Shown one piece after another: positions 27,498 to 38,196 of a stretch of DNA of 64,000 bases. The position numbers and the translations under genes are program-made. The DNA is from Roseivivax sp. GX 12232. GTDB taxonomy: Bacteria > Pseudomonadota > Alphaproteobacteria > Rhodobacterales > Rhodobacteraceae. The stretch is from assembly GCF_021272185.1 (NCBI RefSeq), contig NZ_JAJSEC010000007.1, positions 124,001 to 188,000 of the forward strand, read 5' to 3'. A model generated the notes under the pieces. That model worked only from the letters and a program-made list of their open reading frames with translations. It was not told where the DNA came from and ran no database searches. Numbering within the stretch: position 1 is the first letter of the stretch; each line of letters begins with the position of its first letter.

Positions 27498-29105
27498 TCA
27501 GCCCGTCGCCCGATCCTCAAGCGCCGCCGCGGCGTCCTGCATGAAGGTCTCGAGCAGGTCGATCTGCGGCTCGTCCAGCTTCAGCCCCAGCTTGGTGCGC
27601 CGCCAGACCACGTCCTCGGCGGTCTCGGCGTATTCCTTTTCCATCAGCCATAGCACTTCGGCCTCGGTCAGGGTTGTGCCGAAGGGCGTGCCGAGGTCGG
27701 CCTCGGTCTTGGCCTCGCCCAGGATCTGCCAGGCCTCGGTGCCGTAGTGGCGGATCATCCGCTCGGCCCATTTCGGCCCGAGGAAGGGGTAGTCCTCGGC
27801 CAGCTTCTCGATCCTGCCACGGGTCTCGACGACCTTGAAGTCGCCGCCGGGCAGCGTCGCACCCGCGGTCCAAGGGCCCTTGGCCGCGTCGAAATACGGC
27901 ACGATCTTCTCGAGCGCATGTTCGGCCAGCCGCCGGTAGGTGGTGATCTTGCCGCCGAAGATGTTCAGAAGCGGCGCGCCGCCGGCCTCGTCGAGCTTCA
28001 GCGTGTAGTCCCGGGTCGCCGCCGTCGCGCTTTTCGCGCCGTCGTCATAGAGCGGGCGCACGCCGGAATAGGTCCAGACCACGTCCTCGGGCGTCACCGG
28101 CGTCTCGAAATATTCCGAGGCGAAGTTGCACAGATACTGCATTTCCTCCTCGGTGCATTCGGGCTTCTTGTCGGGGTCTTCCTGCTCGCTGTCGGTGGTG
28201 CCGATCAGGGTGAAATCCTGCTCGTAGGGGATCGCGAAGATGATCCGCCCGTCGCGGCCCTGGAAGAAGTAGCACTTGTCGTGATCGTAGAGCTTGCGGG
28301 TCACGATATGGCTGCCGCGCACCAGCCGCACGCCCTCGGTGGAATTGCTGCGCACCTTGGTGCGGATGATGTCGCCGACCCAGGGACCGCCGGCGTTGAC
28401 CAGCATCCGCGCGCGGATCACCCGCTCGGCGCCCGAGCGGCGGTTCTGCAGCGTCACCGCCCAGAGGTCGCCCTCGCGCTTGGCCTCGACCACTTTCGTG
28501 CGGGTCAGGATGTCGGCGCCGCGGGCCTGGGCGTCGCGGGCGTTCAGCACCACCAGCCGCGAATCCTGCACCCAGGCGTCGGAATACTCATAGGCGTGCT
28601 GGAACTTGTCCTTGAGCGGCTTGCCCTCGACGCTGCGCTTGAGGTCCAGCGTCTTGGTCCCGGGCAGGATCTCGCGGCCGCCGAGGTTGTCGTACATGAA
28701 CAGCCCCAGCCGGATCAGCCAGCCCGGCCGCCGCCCCTTCATCCAGGGCATCACGGTGTTCAGAAGCCGCGAGGTCGGCGTCGAATTGTCGAAGCGCATC
28801 GACTTGTGGAAGGGCAGCACGAAGCGCATCGGCCAGGCGATATGCGGCATGGCGCGCAGCAGCGTCTCGCGTTCGATCAGGCTTTCGCGCACCAGCCGCA
28901 CCTCGAAATACTCGAGGTAGCGCAGCCCGCCGTGAAACAGCTTGGTCGACGCCGAGGAGGTGGCCGAGGCCAGGTCGTTCATTTCGGCCAGGGCGACCGA
29001 CAACCCCCGGCCCGCGGCGTCGCGGGCGATGCCGCAGCCGTTAATGCCGCCGCCGATCACGAAGAGGTCGTAGCTGTCCTGGTTCGGTTCCGTCCGGTCG
29101 TTCAT
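27498..29105 (-). CDS. glpD: Glycerol-3-phosphate dehydrogenase, aerobic
   Basis: This 535-aa FAD protein begins with the dinucleotide motif FVIGGGINGCGIARDAAGRG. It carries SSASTKLFHGGLRYLEY, the GlpD signature, and a C-terminal GlpD domain. It oxidises sn-glycerol 3-phosphate to dihydroxyacetone phosphate and feeds electrons to quinone at the inner membrane. No glpK, glpR or transporter lies beside it here, so it looks monocistronic. Confidence 0.95.
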   Translation of the reverse strand: MNDRTEPNQDSYDLFVIGGGINGCGIARDAAGRGLSVALAEMNDLASATSSASTKLFHGGLRYLEYFEVRLVRESLIERETLLRAMPHIAWPMRFVLPFHKSMRFDNSTPTSRLLNTVMPWMKGRRPGWLIRLGLFMYDNLGGREILPGTKTLDLKRSVEGKPLKDKFQHAYEYSDAWVQDSRLVVLNARDAQARGADILTRTKVVEAKREGDLWAVTLQNRRSGAERVIRARMLVNAGGPWVGDIIRTKVRSNSTEGVRLVRGSHIVTRKLYDHDKCYFFQGRDGRIIFAIPYEQDFTLIGTTDSEQEDPDKKPECTEEEMQYLCNFASEYFETPVTPEDVVWTYSGVRPLYDDGAKSATAATRDYTLKLDEAGGAPLLNIFGGKITTYRRLAEHALEKIVPYFDAAKGPWTAGATLPGGDFKVVETRGRIEKLAEDYPFLGPKWAERMIRHYGTEAWQILGEAKTEADLGTPFGTTLTEAEVLWLMEKEYAETAEDVVWRRTKLGLKLDEPQIDLLETFMQDAAAALEDRATG

Positions 29106-29372
29106 CGCGTCCCCCGGGTCTGATCCAAGTCCTGCGCAGTCGCTCTACCGCAACCTAGGGCCAGAATCGAAGGGGCAATCCTTCCCAAAGCCGAACTTTG
29201 GTCTCCGGACGGGCGGGATCTGCCTGCCAAGGCGGCAGGGCGCGGCGCGTGCAATCCCGGGTCTGCGCGAAAAGCGCGGGGCGGGGTGAAACCCGAGGCG
29301 GCGATCTGACGTGGCTATTCATGTTCAACGACGCGGGCCGGCAAGGCCCGCCGCAGACACATGGAGATGAAG

Positions 29373-29786
29373 ATGAAAACGCTGATGCTGAGCACCGCCT
29401 TCTGCGCCACCGCCTCGCTGGCCATGGCCGCCGCCCATGCCATGGCGCCGGGCGTCGAGGCCTCCGACCAGGCCGTCGAGAATGGCATGGTTACCGCCGC
29501 CAAGGTCATCGCCCCCGAGACCGGCTGGCTGGTCGTGCACCGCACCGACGCCGAGATGGCGCCCGGCCCGGTGGTCGGCCATGCCGCGCTCGAGGAGGGG
29601 GAGAACATGGAGGTCTCCGCCGAGCTGACCGAAGAGGTCGCGGCGGGCGACATGCTGATGCTCATGGTGCATTCCGAGGCCGGCGGCACCGAAGAGGGCG
29701 TCTTCGAATACACCCTCGGCGCCACCGAGGACGGCCCGATCCGGGTCGACGGCGAGCTGGTGATGACCACGATCACCGTGCAGTAA
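29373..29786 (+). CDS. Exported DUF7282-like beta-sandwich protein
   Basis: This 137-aa protein has a signal peptide (MKTLMLSTAFCATASLAMAA, cleavage near residue 23). The mature domain contains QAVENGMVTAAKV, the conserved GWLVVHR, GPVVGHAALEEGEN and MLMVHSEAGGTEEGVFEY. These blocks match a DUF7282-type domain as I recall it. Function is unknown. Three in-frame ATGs occur (29361, 29367, 29373); the last is chosen because GGAGATGAAG then lies at ribosome-site distance. Confidence 0.7.
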   Translation: MKTLMLSTAFCATASLAMAAAHAMAPGVEASDQAVENGMVTAAKVIAPETGWLVVHRTDAEMAPGPVVGHAALEEGENMEVSAELTEEVAAGDMLMLMVHSEAGGTEEGVFEYTLGATEDGPIRVDGELVMTTITVQ

Positions 29787-29900
29787 AGCGGTCAGGGACG
29801 CGCGCCGGCGACAGCTCTCCTGTAGTAAGGCCGTCGGCGTGCGTGGCCGTCCCGCCTCCCGCGGCCCCTGACCCACGGGCGGCGGGGCGGCCAACAGAAT

Positions 29901-29945
29901 TCGGGGCGCTCGGGCTTTTTGGGCCGGGCGCCCCGAGGTGTTTTT
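29901..29945 (+). terminator. Probable terminator after the DUF7282-like gene
   Basis: Arms at 29901-29913 and 29924-29936 form a 13-bp stem with one G-U pair and a 10-nt loop. GGTGTTTTT follows on the plus strand. It lies about 115 bp beyond the stop codon. Confidence 0.6.
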
Positions 29946-30154
29946 GGGGGGGTGGATTTGGCGGGGAAGGTGCCCGCAGGTTTTTTCGGTGCCGAGAGCC
30001 TTTCGCGGGCGTACGCCCCGGGCGTGCGGGGCGTCCTGTCTTTCCCGCGCTCCCCGGTGGGCGCTGGGTTCGCCCCCTAAAGTGGCCGTAAGGCAGCGCA
30101 CCGGTGCAACCCGGCACCTGCCAGGCCGAGCACATGTCAACAAAGCACCTGCCA

Positions 30155-30179
30155 GCAAAAGCGCGGACCCTCGGCCCGC
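30155..30179 (-). terminator. Probable argG terminator
   Basis: On the minus strand GCGGGCC and GGTCCGC pair (7 bp with one G-U, loop GAG), followed by GCGCTTTTG. It lies about 37 bp after the argG stop. Confidence 0.6.
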
Positions 30180-30215
30180 AGCTTTCTCTCACCCATCCTT
30201 CCCGTCAGGCCCGGC

Positions 30216-31442
<1,227 letters not shown>

Positions 31443-31610
31443 GCTCAGGTCTCCTGCTTGCGGCCGCGGCGCGCGCGGGGCGCTGCGGGCGGGATTGTGA
31501 TCTTCGCCGGGGCGCTTACCGGGTTTCGCCGCGCCCGGCAAGCTTTGCGCCTAGGCGGCGGGGCTGCCGCGTGCTAGCCCAAGGGGCGGGAAAGAGACGG
31601 AGTTTGGCCC

Positions 31611-32372
31611 ATGAAGTCCTGGCGGATCCTGTCGCATTCGATCCGGCTCGTCTGGCGCAACCGCGTCGACGCGCTGAAGATCTCGGCGCTGCTTTACGGG
31701 CTGGTGGCCCTGGCGCAGCTGACCCTCGCGCCCGAACCCGCGATGATGCAGATGCCCGAGGGAGGCATGATGCCCATGCCCGAGGGCGAGATGCCCGGCC
31801 CGCCCGCCAACTTCGGGCTCTACGGGCTGATGGTTGTGCTGAACCTCGTGGTGTCGATCTGGATCGCGGTCGCCTGGCATCGCTACGTCCTTCTCGAGGA
31901 ATATCCAGCGGGCTGGCTCACCGCCGTGCCGGTCGACCGCGCGGCGTTGTATTTTGCCCTGACCCTGATGATCGGCCTCGCGGTGAGCTTTTCTATCGGC
32001 CTGCCGGTGCTGCTTCTTTCGGCCATCGCGCCGCCGCTTCTGATCCTGGCGATCCCGCTCGGCGTCGGGGCCTCCATCGCGCTCTTCTTCCGGCTGGGCC
32101 CGATCCTGCCCGCCATGGCGGTGGGCCAGCCGCTCGGCATTCGCGAGGCGCTCGAGGCCACCCGCGGCACCACCGGCACTGCGCTGGCCATGGCCGGGTT
32201 GGGCGTCCTTCTGATGTTTGCCCTGCTGATCCCGCTGGCGCTGATCAACGCCGTGCTGCCCGCGCTGGGCCTCGTGGCGCAGATCGCCGCCAATTGGTTC
32301 GTGACCCTGGTCTCGGTCTCGGTTCTGACGACCCTGCACGGGCATTACATCGAGGGCCGCCCGATCGACTGA
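31611..32372 (+). CDS. Multi-pass membrane protein, unknown function
   Basis: This 253-aa protein has about five or six membrane segments. An extramembrane Met/Pro-rich loop (MMQMPEGGMMPMPEGEMPGP, about residues 45-64) follows the first one. The rest resembles the glycerophosphoryl-diester-phosphodiesterase-type membrane regions and YciC-like proteins seen in alphaproteobacteria, with WHRYVLLEE and LGIREALEATRG. Function is not known. It is divergent from argG by 168 bp. The Met-rich loop could bind Cu(I), but that is speculative. Confidence 0.65.
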   Translation: MKSWRILSHSIRLVWRNRVDALKISALLYGLVALAQLTLAPEPAMMQMPEGGMMPMPEGEMPGPPANFGLYGLMVVLNLVVSIWIAVAWHRYVLLEEYPAGWLTAVPVDRAALYFALTLMIGLAVSFSIGLPVLLLSAIAPPLLILAIPLGVGASIALFFRLGPILPAMAVGQPLGIREALEATRGTTGTALAMAGLGVLLMFALLIPLALINAVLPALGLVAQIAANWFVTLVSVSVLTTLHGHYIEGRPID

Positions 32373-32468
32373 CGCTCGCGGGGCCGGGGCGTTCCAGGAC
32401 GCCGGCTTCGCCCGACCCGCCGAGACACGCGCCGCCGGCCGCGCCTTACCTGCTGAAACAGGAGCACC

Positions 32469-33695
32469 ATGACCGACTTTCGCCAGATCGCCCGCGCCGC
32501 CGCCGAGGAGATGCGCAGCGTCTTTCCCGAGACGCCGCTTCTGCGCAACGCCCATCTGTCCGAGATCTACGGCGCCGACATCTGGCTGAAACGCGAGGAT
32601 CTGTCGCCCGTGCGCTCCTACAAGCTGCGCGGCGCCTTCAATGCCATGCGCAAGCGCCCCGACCAGGCGCTCTTCGTCGCCGCCTCGGCCGGCAACCACG
32701 CCCAGGGCGTCGCCTTCATGTGCCGCCAGTTCGGCAAATCCGGGGTGATCTTCATGCCGGTCACCACCCCGCAGCAGAAGATCCAGAAGACCCGGATGTT
32801 CGGCGGCGATGCCGTCGAGATCCGCCTGATCGGGGACTATTTCGACGAATGCCTCGAGGCCGCCCAGGCCTTCTGCGCCGAAGCCGGCGGTCACTTCCTG
32901 TCGCCCTTCGACGACGAGGACGTGATCGAGGGCCAGGCCAGCGTCGCCGCCGAGATCGAGGCCGAGCTGGGCCGCGCGCCCGATCATATCGTCGTTCCTG
33001 TGGGCGGCGGCGGGTTGTCCGCCGGAATGGTCGAATATTTCGGCAATGGCCCCGGCTGGACCTTCGTCGAGCCCTCCGGCGGTGCCTGCCTGACCGCCGC
33101 GCTGCGCGCCGGAGAGCCCGTCGCCCTGCGGCAGGTCAACACCTTTGCCGATGGTGCCGCCGTGGCGAAGATCGGCGCCCGGCCCTTTGCCCGGCTGAAG
33201 GGCGTGGGCCTCGCCAACACGCTGACCATCCCCGAGGACCGGCTCTGCACCACGATCCTCGAAATGCTGAACGTCGAGGGCATCGTGCTGGAGCCCGCCG
33301 GCGCCCTGGCCATCGACGCGCTCAAGGACCTGGGCGGGTCGATCCGGGGAAAGACGGTGGTCTGTCTCGCGACCGGCGGCAACTTCGACTTCGAGCGTCT
33401 GCCCGAGGTCAAGGAGCGCGCGCAGCGGTTTTCTGGCGTTAAGAAGTACTTCATCTTGCGTCTGCCTCAGCGTCCTGGCGCATTGAAGGATTTCCTGACC
33501 ACGCTCGGCCCCGAGGACGACATCGCGCGGTTCGAATACCTGAAGAAATCCGCGCGAAATTTCGGGTCGGTCCTGATCGGGATCGAGACCACGCAGGCGG
33601 GCAACTTCGACCGACTCTTTGCCGATCTGGACCAGCGCGGTTTCACCTATCAGGACATCACCGAGGACGAGATCCTCGCGCAGTTCCTGATCTGA
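32469..33695 (+). CDS. ilvA: Threonine ammonia-lyase
   Basis: This 408-aa PLP enzyme of fold type II has the catalytic K52 in PVRSYKLRGAFNAM, the phosphate-binding VPVGGGGLSAGM and SAGNHAQGVAF. A single ACT-like domain follows at about residues 335-408 (YFILRLPQRPGALKDFL). It deaminates threonine to 2-oxobutyrate for isoleucine synthesis. The 408-aa one-ACT form is typical of alphaproteobacteria. Its TGA overlaps the next gene's ATG by one base. Confidence 0.92.
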   Translation: MTDFRQIARAAAEEMRSVFPETPLLRNAHLSEIYGADIWLKREDLSPVRSYKLRGAFNAMRKRPDQALFVAASAGNHAQGVAFMCRQFGKSGVIFMPVTTPQQKIQKTRMFGGDAVEIRLIGDYFDECLEAAQAFCAEAGGHFLSPFDDEDVIEGQASVAAEIEAELGRAPDHIVVPVGGGGLSAGMVEYFGNGPGWTFVEPSGGACLTAALRAGEPVALRQVNTFADGAAVAKIGARPFARLKGVGLANTLTIPEDRLCTTILEMLNVEGIVLEPAGALAIDALKDLGGSIRGKTVVCLATGGNFDFERLPEVKERAQRFSGVKKYFILRLPQRPGALKDFLTTLGPEDDIARFEYLKKSARNFGSVLIGIETTQAGNFDRLFADLDQRGFTYQDITEDEILAQFLI

Positions 33696-34504
33696 TGGAG
33701 CTTCGGGGGCGGATCGCGCTGGTGACCGGTGCGGGTCAGGGCATCGGCCGGGCGATAGCGGAAGCGCTGCACGCTGAGGGCGCCAAGGTGATCGTGCTCG
33801 ATCGCGATGCCGACCGCGCGGGCGAGGTCGCCGAGGCGATTAACGGGCTGGCCCTCGACTGCGATGTGACCGACCCGGAGGCATTTCACGACGTTTTGGA
33901 GCGTGCCCACGCCTGGCGAGGCCGGGTGGACATCCTTGTCTCCAACGCCGGAATGGCACGCGGAGAGCCCAACGGCGCGGTCTCGGCAGAAGAGGCGCAT
34001 TGGCAGCAGAGCTTCGATCTGCATGTCATGGCCCATCTCAGAGCTGCGCGGACTCTGCTTCCAGACATGGTGGCGCGCGACGAGGGGGCGCTGGTCAATG
34101 TGGCCTCCGCCGCGGGGCTTCTGACGCAGATTGGCGATGCCGCTTATTCCGCCAGCAAGCACGCCGCCGTCAGCCTGGCGCAGTCGCTGGCGATCGAACA
34201 CGGGAATGACGGCGTCTACGTTGGTGTGGTCTGCCCGCTCTACGTGGCGACGCCGCTTATCGGCTATGGCGACGGGGATGCGCCGGCGCATGATCGGGTC
34301 ATCACGGCTGACGAGGTGGCGCTGGCCGTGGTTGCGGGGATCAAGGAGGAGCGGTTTTTGATTCTGCCGCATCCTGAAGCGGGGGATTTCTTCCGGATGC
34401 GCGCCAATGATCCGGAGGGCTGGATCGCCGCCATGCGTCGGTTGCGCGGGCGCGTGATGGAGGATGGCCCCACCGATATCGCGGCGTTGCATCGGAAGAT
34501 TTGA
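33695..34504 (+). CDS. Short-chain dehydrogenase/reductase
   Basis: This 269-aa SDR has the cofactor motif VTGAGQGIGRAIAEAL, NAG in LVSNAGMARG, and the catalytic YSASK in DAAYSASKHAAVSLAQ. An Asp ending the second strand (VIVLDRDADRAG) suggests NAD(H). Substrate is unknown. It is translationally coupled to ilvA, although no isoleucine-pathway role for an SDR is obvious. Base composition is visibly less GC-rich from here onward to about 36 kb. Confidence 0.85.
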   Translation: MELRGRIALVTGAGQGIGRAIAEALHAEGAKVIVLDRDADRAGEVAEAINGLALDCDVTDPEAFHDVLERAHAWRGRVDILVSNAGMARGEPNGAVSAEEAHWQQSFDLHVMAHLRAARTLLPDMVARDEGALVNVASAAGLLTQIGDAAYSASKHAAVSLAQSLAIEHGNDGVYVGVVCPLYVATPLIGYGDGDAPAHDRVITADEVALAVVAGIKEERFLILPHPEAGDFFRMRANDPEGWIAAMRRLRGRVMEDGPTDIAALHRKI

Positions 34505-34667
34505 ACTAGGTCGGCCTGCGGAATTGCGCCGCCGTCGACTGCGAGCAGCCGTCTCGCGCGGGGTGATGCGGAGAGTCGGCTGCGGCCCCGCATGGAAAGC
34601 GGGGCCCGGCGGGCATGTTTTGGCTTGGGTGAAAAGGAACATATCCATTCCCTACCGCGCCAAACGT

Positions 34668-34682
34668 GAACAAATAGTGAAC
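34668..34682. promoter_or_regulatory. lexA_box: Candidate LexA (SOS) box
   Basis: GAACAAATAGTGAAC is an exact GAAC-N7-GAAC direct repeat, the LexA site form known in alphaproteobacteria (read as GTTC-N7-GTTC on the other strand). It lies in an AT-rich 271-bp spacer, 94 bp before the REC-PP2C gene and next to a TTGACG that could be a -35 element. I found no matching -10 at standard spacing. Confidence 0.55.
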
Positions 34683-34775
34683 TTTTTGACGAAGAAGGAA
34701 TGCGTTTCGCCTTCACAGATCGTTAAGCGTTGGCGCCTATCCAGAAGGCATGTTCATGTTTTGCCCTTATAGCTC

Positions 34776-36047
34776 ATGACTGCGCCGGTCGCCTCCGTAT
34801 TGCCCGCAAGGCCGGTCGCGCCCACGGCGCTGCGGCGGATTCTCGTGGCCGACGACAGCCCGCCGCAGCGGTTGATCCTCGCGCATACGCTCTCTCAGTG
34901 GGGCTATGAGGTGGAGCTGGCCGAAAGCGGCCTGGAAGCGCTCGAGATCTGTCGAGCATCTCCGCCGGACCTCATCCTGTCGGATTGGATGATGCCGGGC
35001 ATGGATGGCGTCGCCTTCTGTCGCGCTTTCCGCGATCAATTTGATGCGCATTTTGCCTATTTCATTTTGCTGAGCGCCCGGGGCGACGATGCGGCCATTG
35101 CGCATGGTCTTGAGGCAGGGGCCGACGACTTCCTGACCAAGCCGGTCAGCCCGGAAGAACTGCGGGCCCGCCTCACCGCCGCCGATCGGCTAGTGACGAA
35201 ACAACGCGATCTGGCCGCGAAGAATCGGCAAATCTCGGAGACTTTGGAAAAACTGCAGACCGCCTATGCTAGCATCGAGCGTGATCTGGGCCATGCCAGG
35301 CGGATCCAGGAATCTCTGGTTCCGGAACGCATGCGGGACTTCGGCGGCGCGAGGGTCAGCCTGCTGCTTGCGGCGAGCGGCCACGTGGGCGGAGATCTTG
35401 TTGGCAGTTTCGAAGCCGCGCCCGGGCAGATCGGGTTTTACGGAATCGACGTCTCGGGCCACGGCATCGCCGCCTCCATGGTCGCAGCGCGCGTGGCAGG
35501 GTATTTGAACGATCGCTATCCCGAACAGAATATTGCCTTCGCGCGGGGGGCCGATGGCGGCTATGCGCTGGACCCACCCGAGACGGTGGCCCGGCGATTG
35601 AACGATCGGCTCTCGGCCGATCCGGGCATCGAGGAATATCTCACCATGAGTTACGCGCGCGTCGACCTGAAGCGCGGTGTGTTGGAGCTTGTGCTGGCAG
35701 GGCATCCTCGACCGCTGTTGCTGCGCGCCTCGGGCGACATGCAGTTTCTCGGCGAGGGCGGGTTGCCGATTGGGCTGGTTGAGACCGTGCAGCACGACCG
35801 GCTGACGGTACCGCTGCGTCCAGGCGACCGGCTTCTGCTCTACTCCGATGGGTTCATCGAACCCGTTCTGCCGTCCGGGCGCGATCTGGGTGAGGCAGGA
35901 CTGCGAGACCTTGTGGCGAGTGTGCCGGCGGGAAGGGAGGGCCCGGCCTATCTCGATACCCTGTTCGAGACCCTGCAATTGGCGGCGGACGCGGGCGGGC
36001 GATTGGAGGACGATGTTTCGGCGGCTCTGCTCGAATTCAGAGGATGA
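34776..36047 (+). CDS. Response regulator with PP2C-type (SpoIIE/RsbU) phosphatase domain
   Basis: This 423-aa protein has an N-terminal receiver domain (about residues 20-137) with D27/D28, phospho-acceptor D70 in ILSDWMMPGMDG and K122 in FLTKPVS. A coiled-coil linker (about 140-180) follows, then a PPM/SpoIIE phosphatase domain with metal-ligand D207 (GGDLVG) and D225 (GIDVSGHG). Such proteins dephosphorylate anti-sigma-factor antagonists in partner-switching. No anti-sigma or antagonist gene is adjacent. A LexA-type box lies 94 bp upstream, which is unusual for this family. Confidence 0.85.
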   Translation: MTAPVASVLPARPVAPTALRRILVADDSPPQRLILAHTLSQWGYEVELAESGLEALEICRASPPDLILSDWMMPGMDGVAFCRAFRDQFDAHFAYFILLSARGDDAAIAHGLEAGADDFLTKPVSPEELRARLTAADRLVTKQRDLAAKNRQISETLEKLQTAYASIERDLGHARRIQESLVPERMRDFGGARVSLLLAASGHVGGDLVGSFEAAPGQIGFYGIDVSGHGIAASMVAARVAGYLNDRYPEQNIAFARGADGGYALDPPETVARRLNDRLSADPGIEEYLTMSYARVDLKRGVLELVLAGHPRPLLLRASGDMQFLGEGGLPIGLVETVQHDRLTVPLRPGDRLLLYSDGFIEPVLPSGRDLGEAGLRDLVASVPAGREGPAYLDTLFETLQLAADAGGRLEDDVSAALLEFRG

Positions 36048-36203
36048 AGATTTCGAAGTGTGGCGCAGTTCGCTGCGGGGATAGGACCCGAAGTGCAATA
36101 AGGCGAGATGGTTTAACGAAAGGAGGGCGACATAGAGGATCGGCGGGAGCCAGGGTTGTTAGGGTCGACGTAATGGCTCCGGCTTGGCTGCTTACCTCCG
36201 AGC

Positions 36204-36641
36204 TTACCGCAGGCAGCGCGCCAAGAATGTGCGGTCGCCGTCGTTTCCGAGTGCTTCGAGCGCCAGGGCCGGGGGCATCCAGACGGCGAGGTGGCCGGGC
36301 TCGGTCGGCGGGCCGAGCGGTAGGACAGGGCGGGCGGCGTAGACGATACAGAGCTTCTCGGCCCAGAGGTCGTAGTCGGGCATATAGGTGAAGCGCCGGA
36401 AGGCTCCGAGCCGGCGGGGCGCGGCGATGCGCCAGCCCGTTTCTTCGAAGGCCTCGCGATGCAGAGCGGCGAGGGGGCTTTCGCCAGGGTCGATGCCGCC
36501 GCCGGGAAGCTGGAACTCAGGGTGCGGGGTTTCCTGGTGAGTGAGCAAGACCTCTCGGTCGCGCATCAGGACCGCGTAGGCGCCGCGGCGGAGGGTGTAG
36601 CGGCGATTGACTTCGGGTGGCGGGCCGACGCGGAAGGTCAT
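36204..36641 (-). CDS. NUDIX hydrolase
   Basis: This 145-aa protein has a complete Nudix box, GGGIDPGESPLAALHREAFE followed by ETGW (about residues 47-70). It begins MTFRVGPPPEVNRRYTLRRG. The substrate is not predictable from the box. It stands alone, facing the REC-PP2C gene, with 156 bp between them that hold nothing I recognise. Confidence 0.85.
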   Translation of the reverse strand: MTFRVGPPPEVNRRYTLRRGAYAVLMRDREVLLTHQETPHPEFQLPGGGIDPGESPLAALHREAFEETGWRIAAPRRLGAFRRFTYMPDYDLWAEKLCIVYAARPVLPLGPPTEPGHLAVWMPPALALEALGNDGDRTFLARCLR

Positions 36642-37142
<501 letters not shown>

Positions 37143-37177
37143 CTTGGACGCGCAACGCGGGCTCTTATATAGAGCCC
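37143..37177 (+). promoter_or_regulatory. Probable hslO promoter with palindromic -10 region
   Basis: TTGGAC (37144-37149) and TATATA (37166-37171) are spaced by 16 bp, a good sigma-70-like pair. The same bases also read CTTG-N17-CTTATAT, the form of alphaproteobacterial RpoH (heat-shock) promoters. The -10 lies inside a perfect palindrome with arms GGGCTCT and AGAGCCC (37159-37177). A heat-shock promoter suits Hsp33. Confidence 0.55.
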
Positions 37178-37209
37178 TCATGCCAAGACCCCGCCAGCAA
37201 GGATACCCT

Positions 37210-38196
37210 ATGACCCTCGGACCCAAGATCGCCTGGGACGACACAGTCCTCCCGTTCCAGCTCGACCGCTCGGACATCCGCGGCCGCGTCGCGCGTCTGG
37301 ACGGCGTCCTGGACGGGATCCTGAAGCAACACGATTACCCCCCCGCCGTCGAGGCGCTGGTGGCCGAGATGGCGCTGCTGACCGCGCTTATCGGCCAGAC
37401 CATCAAGCTGCGCTGGAAGCTCTCGCTGCAGGTCCAGTCCAAGGGCCCGGTGCGGATGATCGCCACGGATTTCTACGCCCCCGAGAAGGAGGGCGAACCG
37501 GCCCGCATCCGCGCCTATGCCAGCTTCGACCCCGAGCGCATCAGCGACGCCGACCCGATGTCGCATATCGGTGAGGGCTATTTCGCCATCCTCATGGACC
37601 AGGGCAAGGGCATGCAGCCCTACCAGGGCATCACGCCCCTGGTGACCAGCTCGCTCTCGGATGCGGCAGAAAGCTATTTCGCCCAGTCCGAACAGCTGCC
37701 GACCCGGTTCCAGCTGTCTTTCGGACGCTCGACCGAACGCGGCGGCGCCGAGCATTGGCGCGCCGGCGGCGTGATGCTGCAGCACATGCCCAAGGCCAGC
37801 CCGCATATCGAGGGCGGCGGCTCGGGCGAGGACGGGCTCTTGCAGGCCGTCGACATGCTCTCCGAGGACGAGGGCGAGGATTGGCGCCGCGCCAACTACC
37901 TCCTCGACACGGTCGAGGAGATGGAGCTGATCGGCCCGAACCTGCCGCCGACCGACCTCCTGGTCCGGCTCTTCCACGAAGAGACGCCGCGGGTCTTCGA
38001 CAGCCTGCCGGTGCGCTTCGGCTGCACCTGCTCGGAGGATCGCGTGCGCCAGTCGCTCTCGATCTATTCGGCCAAGGACATCGAGAAGATGACCACCGAC
38101 GAGGGCCGCGTCACCGCCGACTGCCAGTTCTGCGGCGCGCATTACGACCTCGACCCCAATTCCGTCGGCTTCGAGGCCGAGGATGCCGGGAAGTGA
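37210..38196 (+). CDS. hslO: Hsp33 redox-regulated chaperone
   Basis: This 328-aa protein has the Hsp33 N-terminal domain (HIGEGYFAILMDQGKGMQPY, then ITPLVTSSLSDAAESYFAQS) and the C-terminal zinc switch with CTC (FGCTCSEDR) and CQFC. Oxidation releases zinc and activates holdase function in the cytoplasm. The ATG at 37210 follows AAGGAT at proper distance; another in-frame ATG at 37180 lies next to the likely promoter. It overlaps the following NUDIX gene by 14 bp. Confidence 0.95.
   Translation: MTLGPKIAWDDTVLPFQLDRSDIRGRVARLDGVLDGILKQHDYPPAVEALVAEMALLTALIGQTIKLRWKLSLQVQSKGPVRMIATDFYAPEKEGEPARIRAYASFDPERISDADPMSHIGEGYFAILMDQGKGMQPYQGITPLVTSSLSDAAESYFAQSEQLPTRFQLSFGRSTERGGAEHWRAGGVMLQHMPKASPHIEGGGSGEDGLLQAVDMLSEDEGEDWRRANYLLDTVEEMELIGPNLPPTDLLVRLFHEETPRVFDSLPVRFGCTCSEDRVRQSLSIYSAKDIEKMTTDEGRVTADCQFCGAHYDLDPNSVGFEAEDAGK

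Larger units (their letters stand above)
29787..30215. other. Gene-free spacer with hairpins (429 bp)
   Basis: No gene is supported here. The stretch holds a strong hairpin (29901-29936), the 12-bp palindrome GGGCGTACGCCC (30007-30018), a direct repeat GCACCTGCCAG at 30114-30124 and 30145-30155, and the argG terminator. Confidence 0.6.

Noticed and set aside
29773-30192. 139-codon minus-strand frame before argG
   Set aside because: It is Pro/Arg/Gly-rich with no ribosome site, and it overlaps two terminator-like hairpins.
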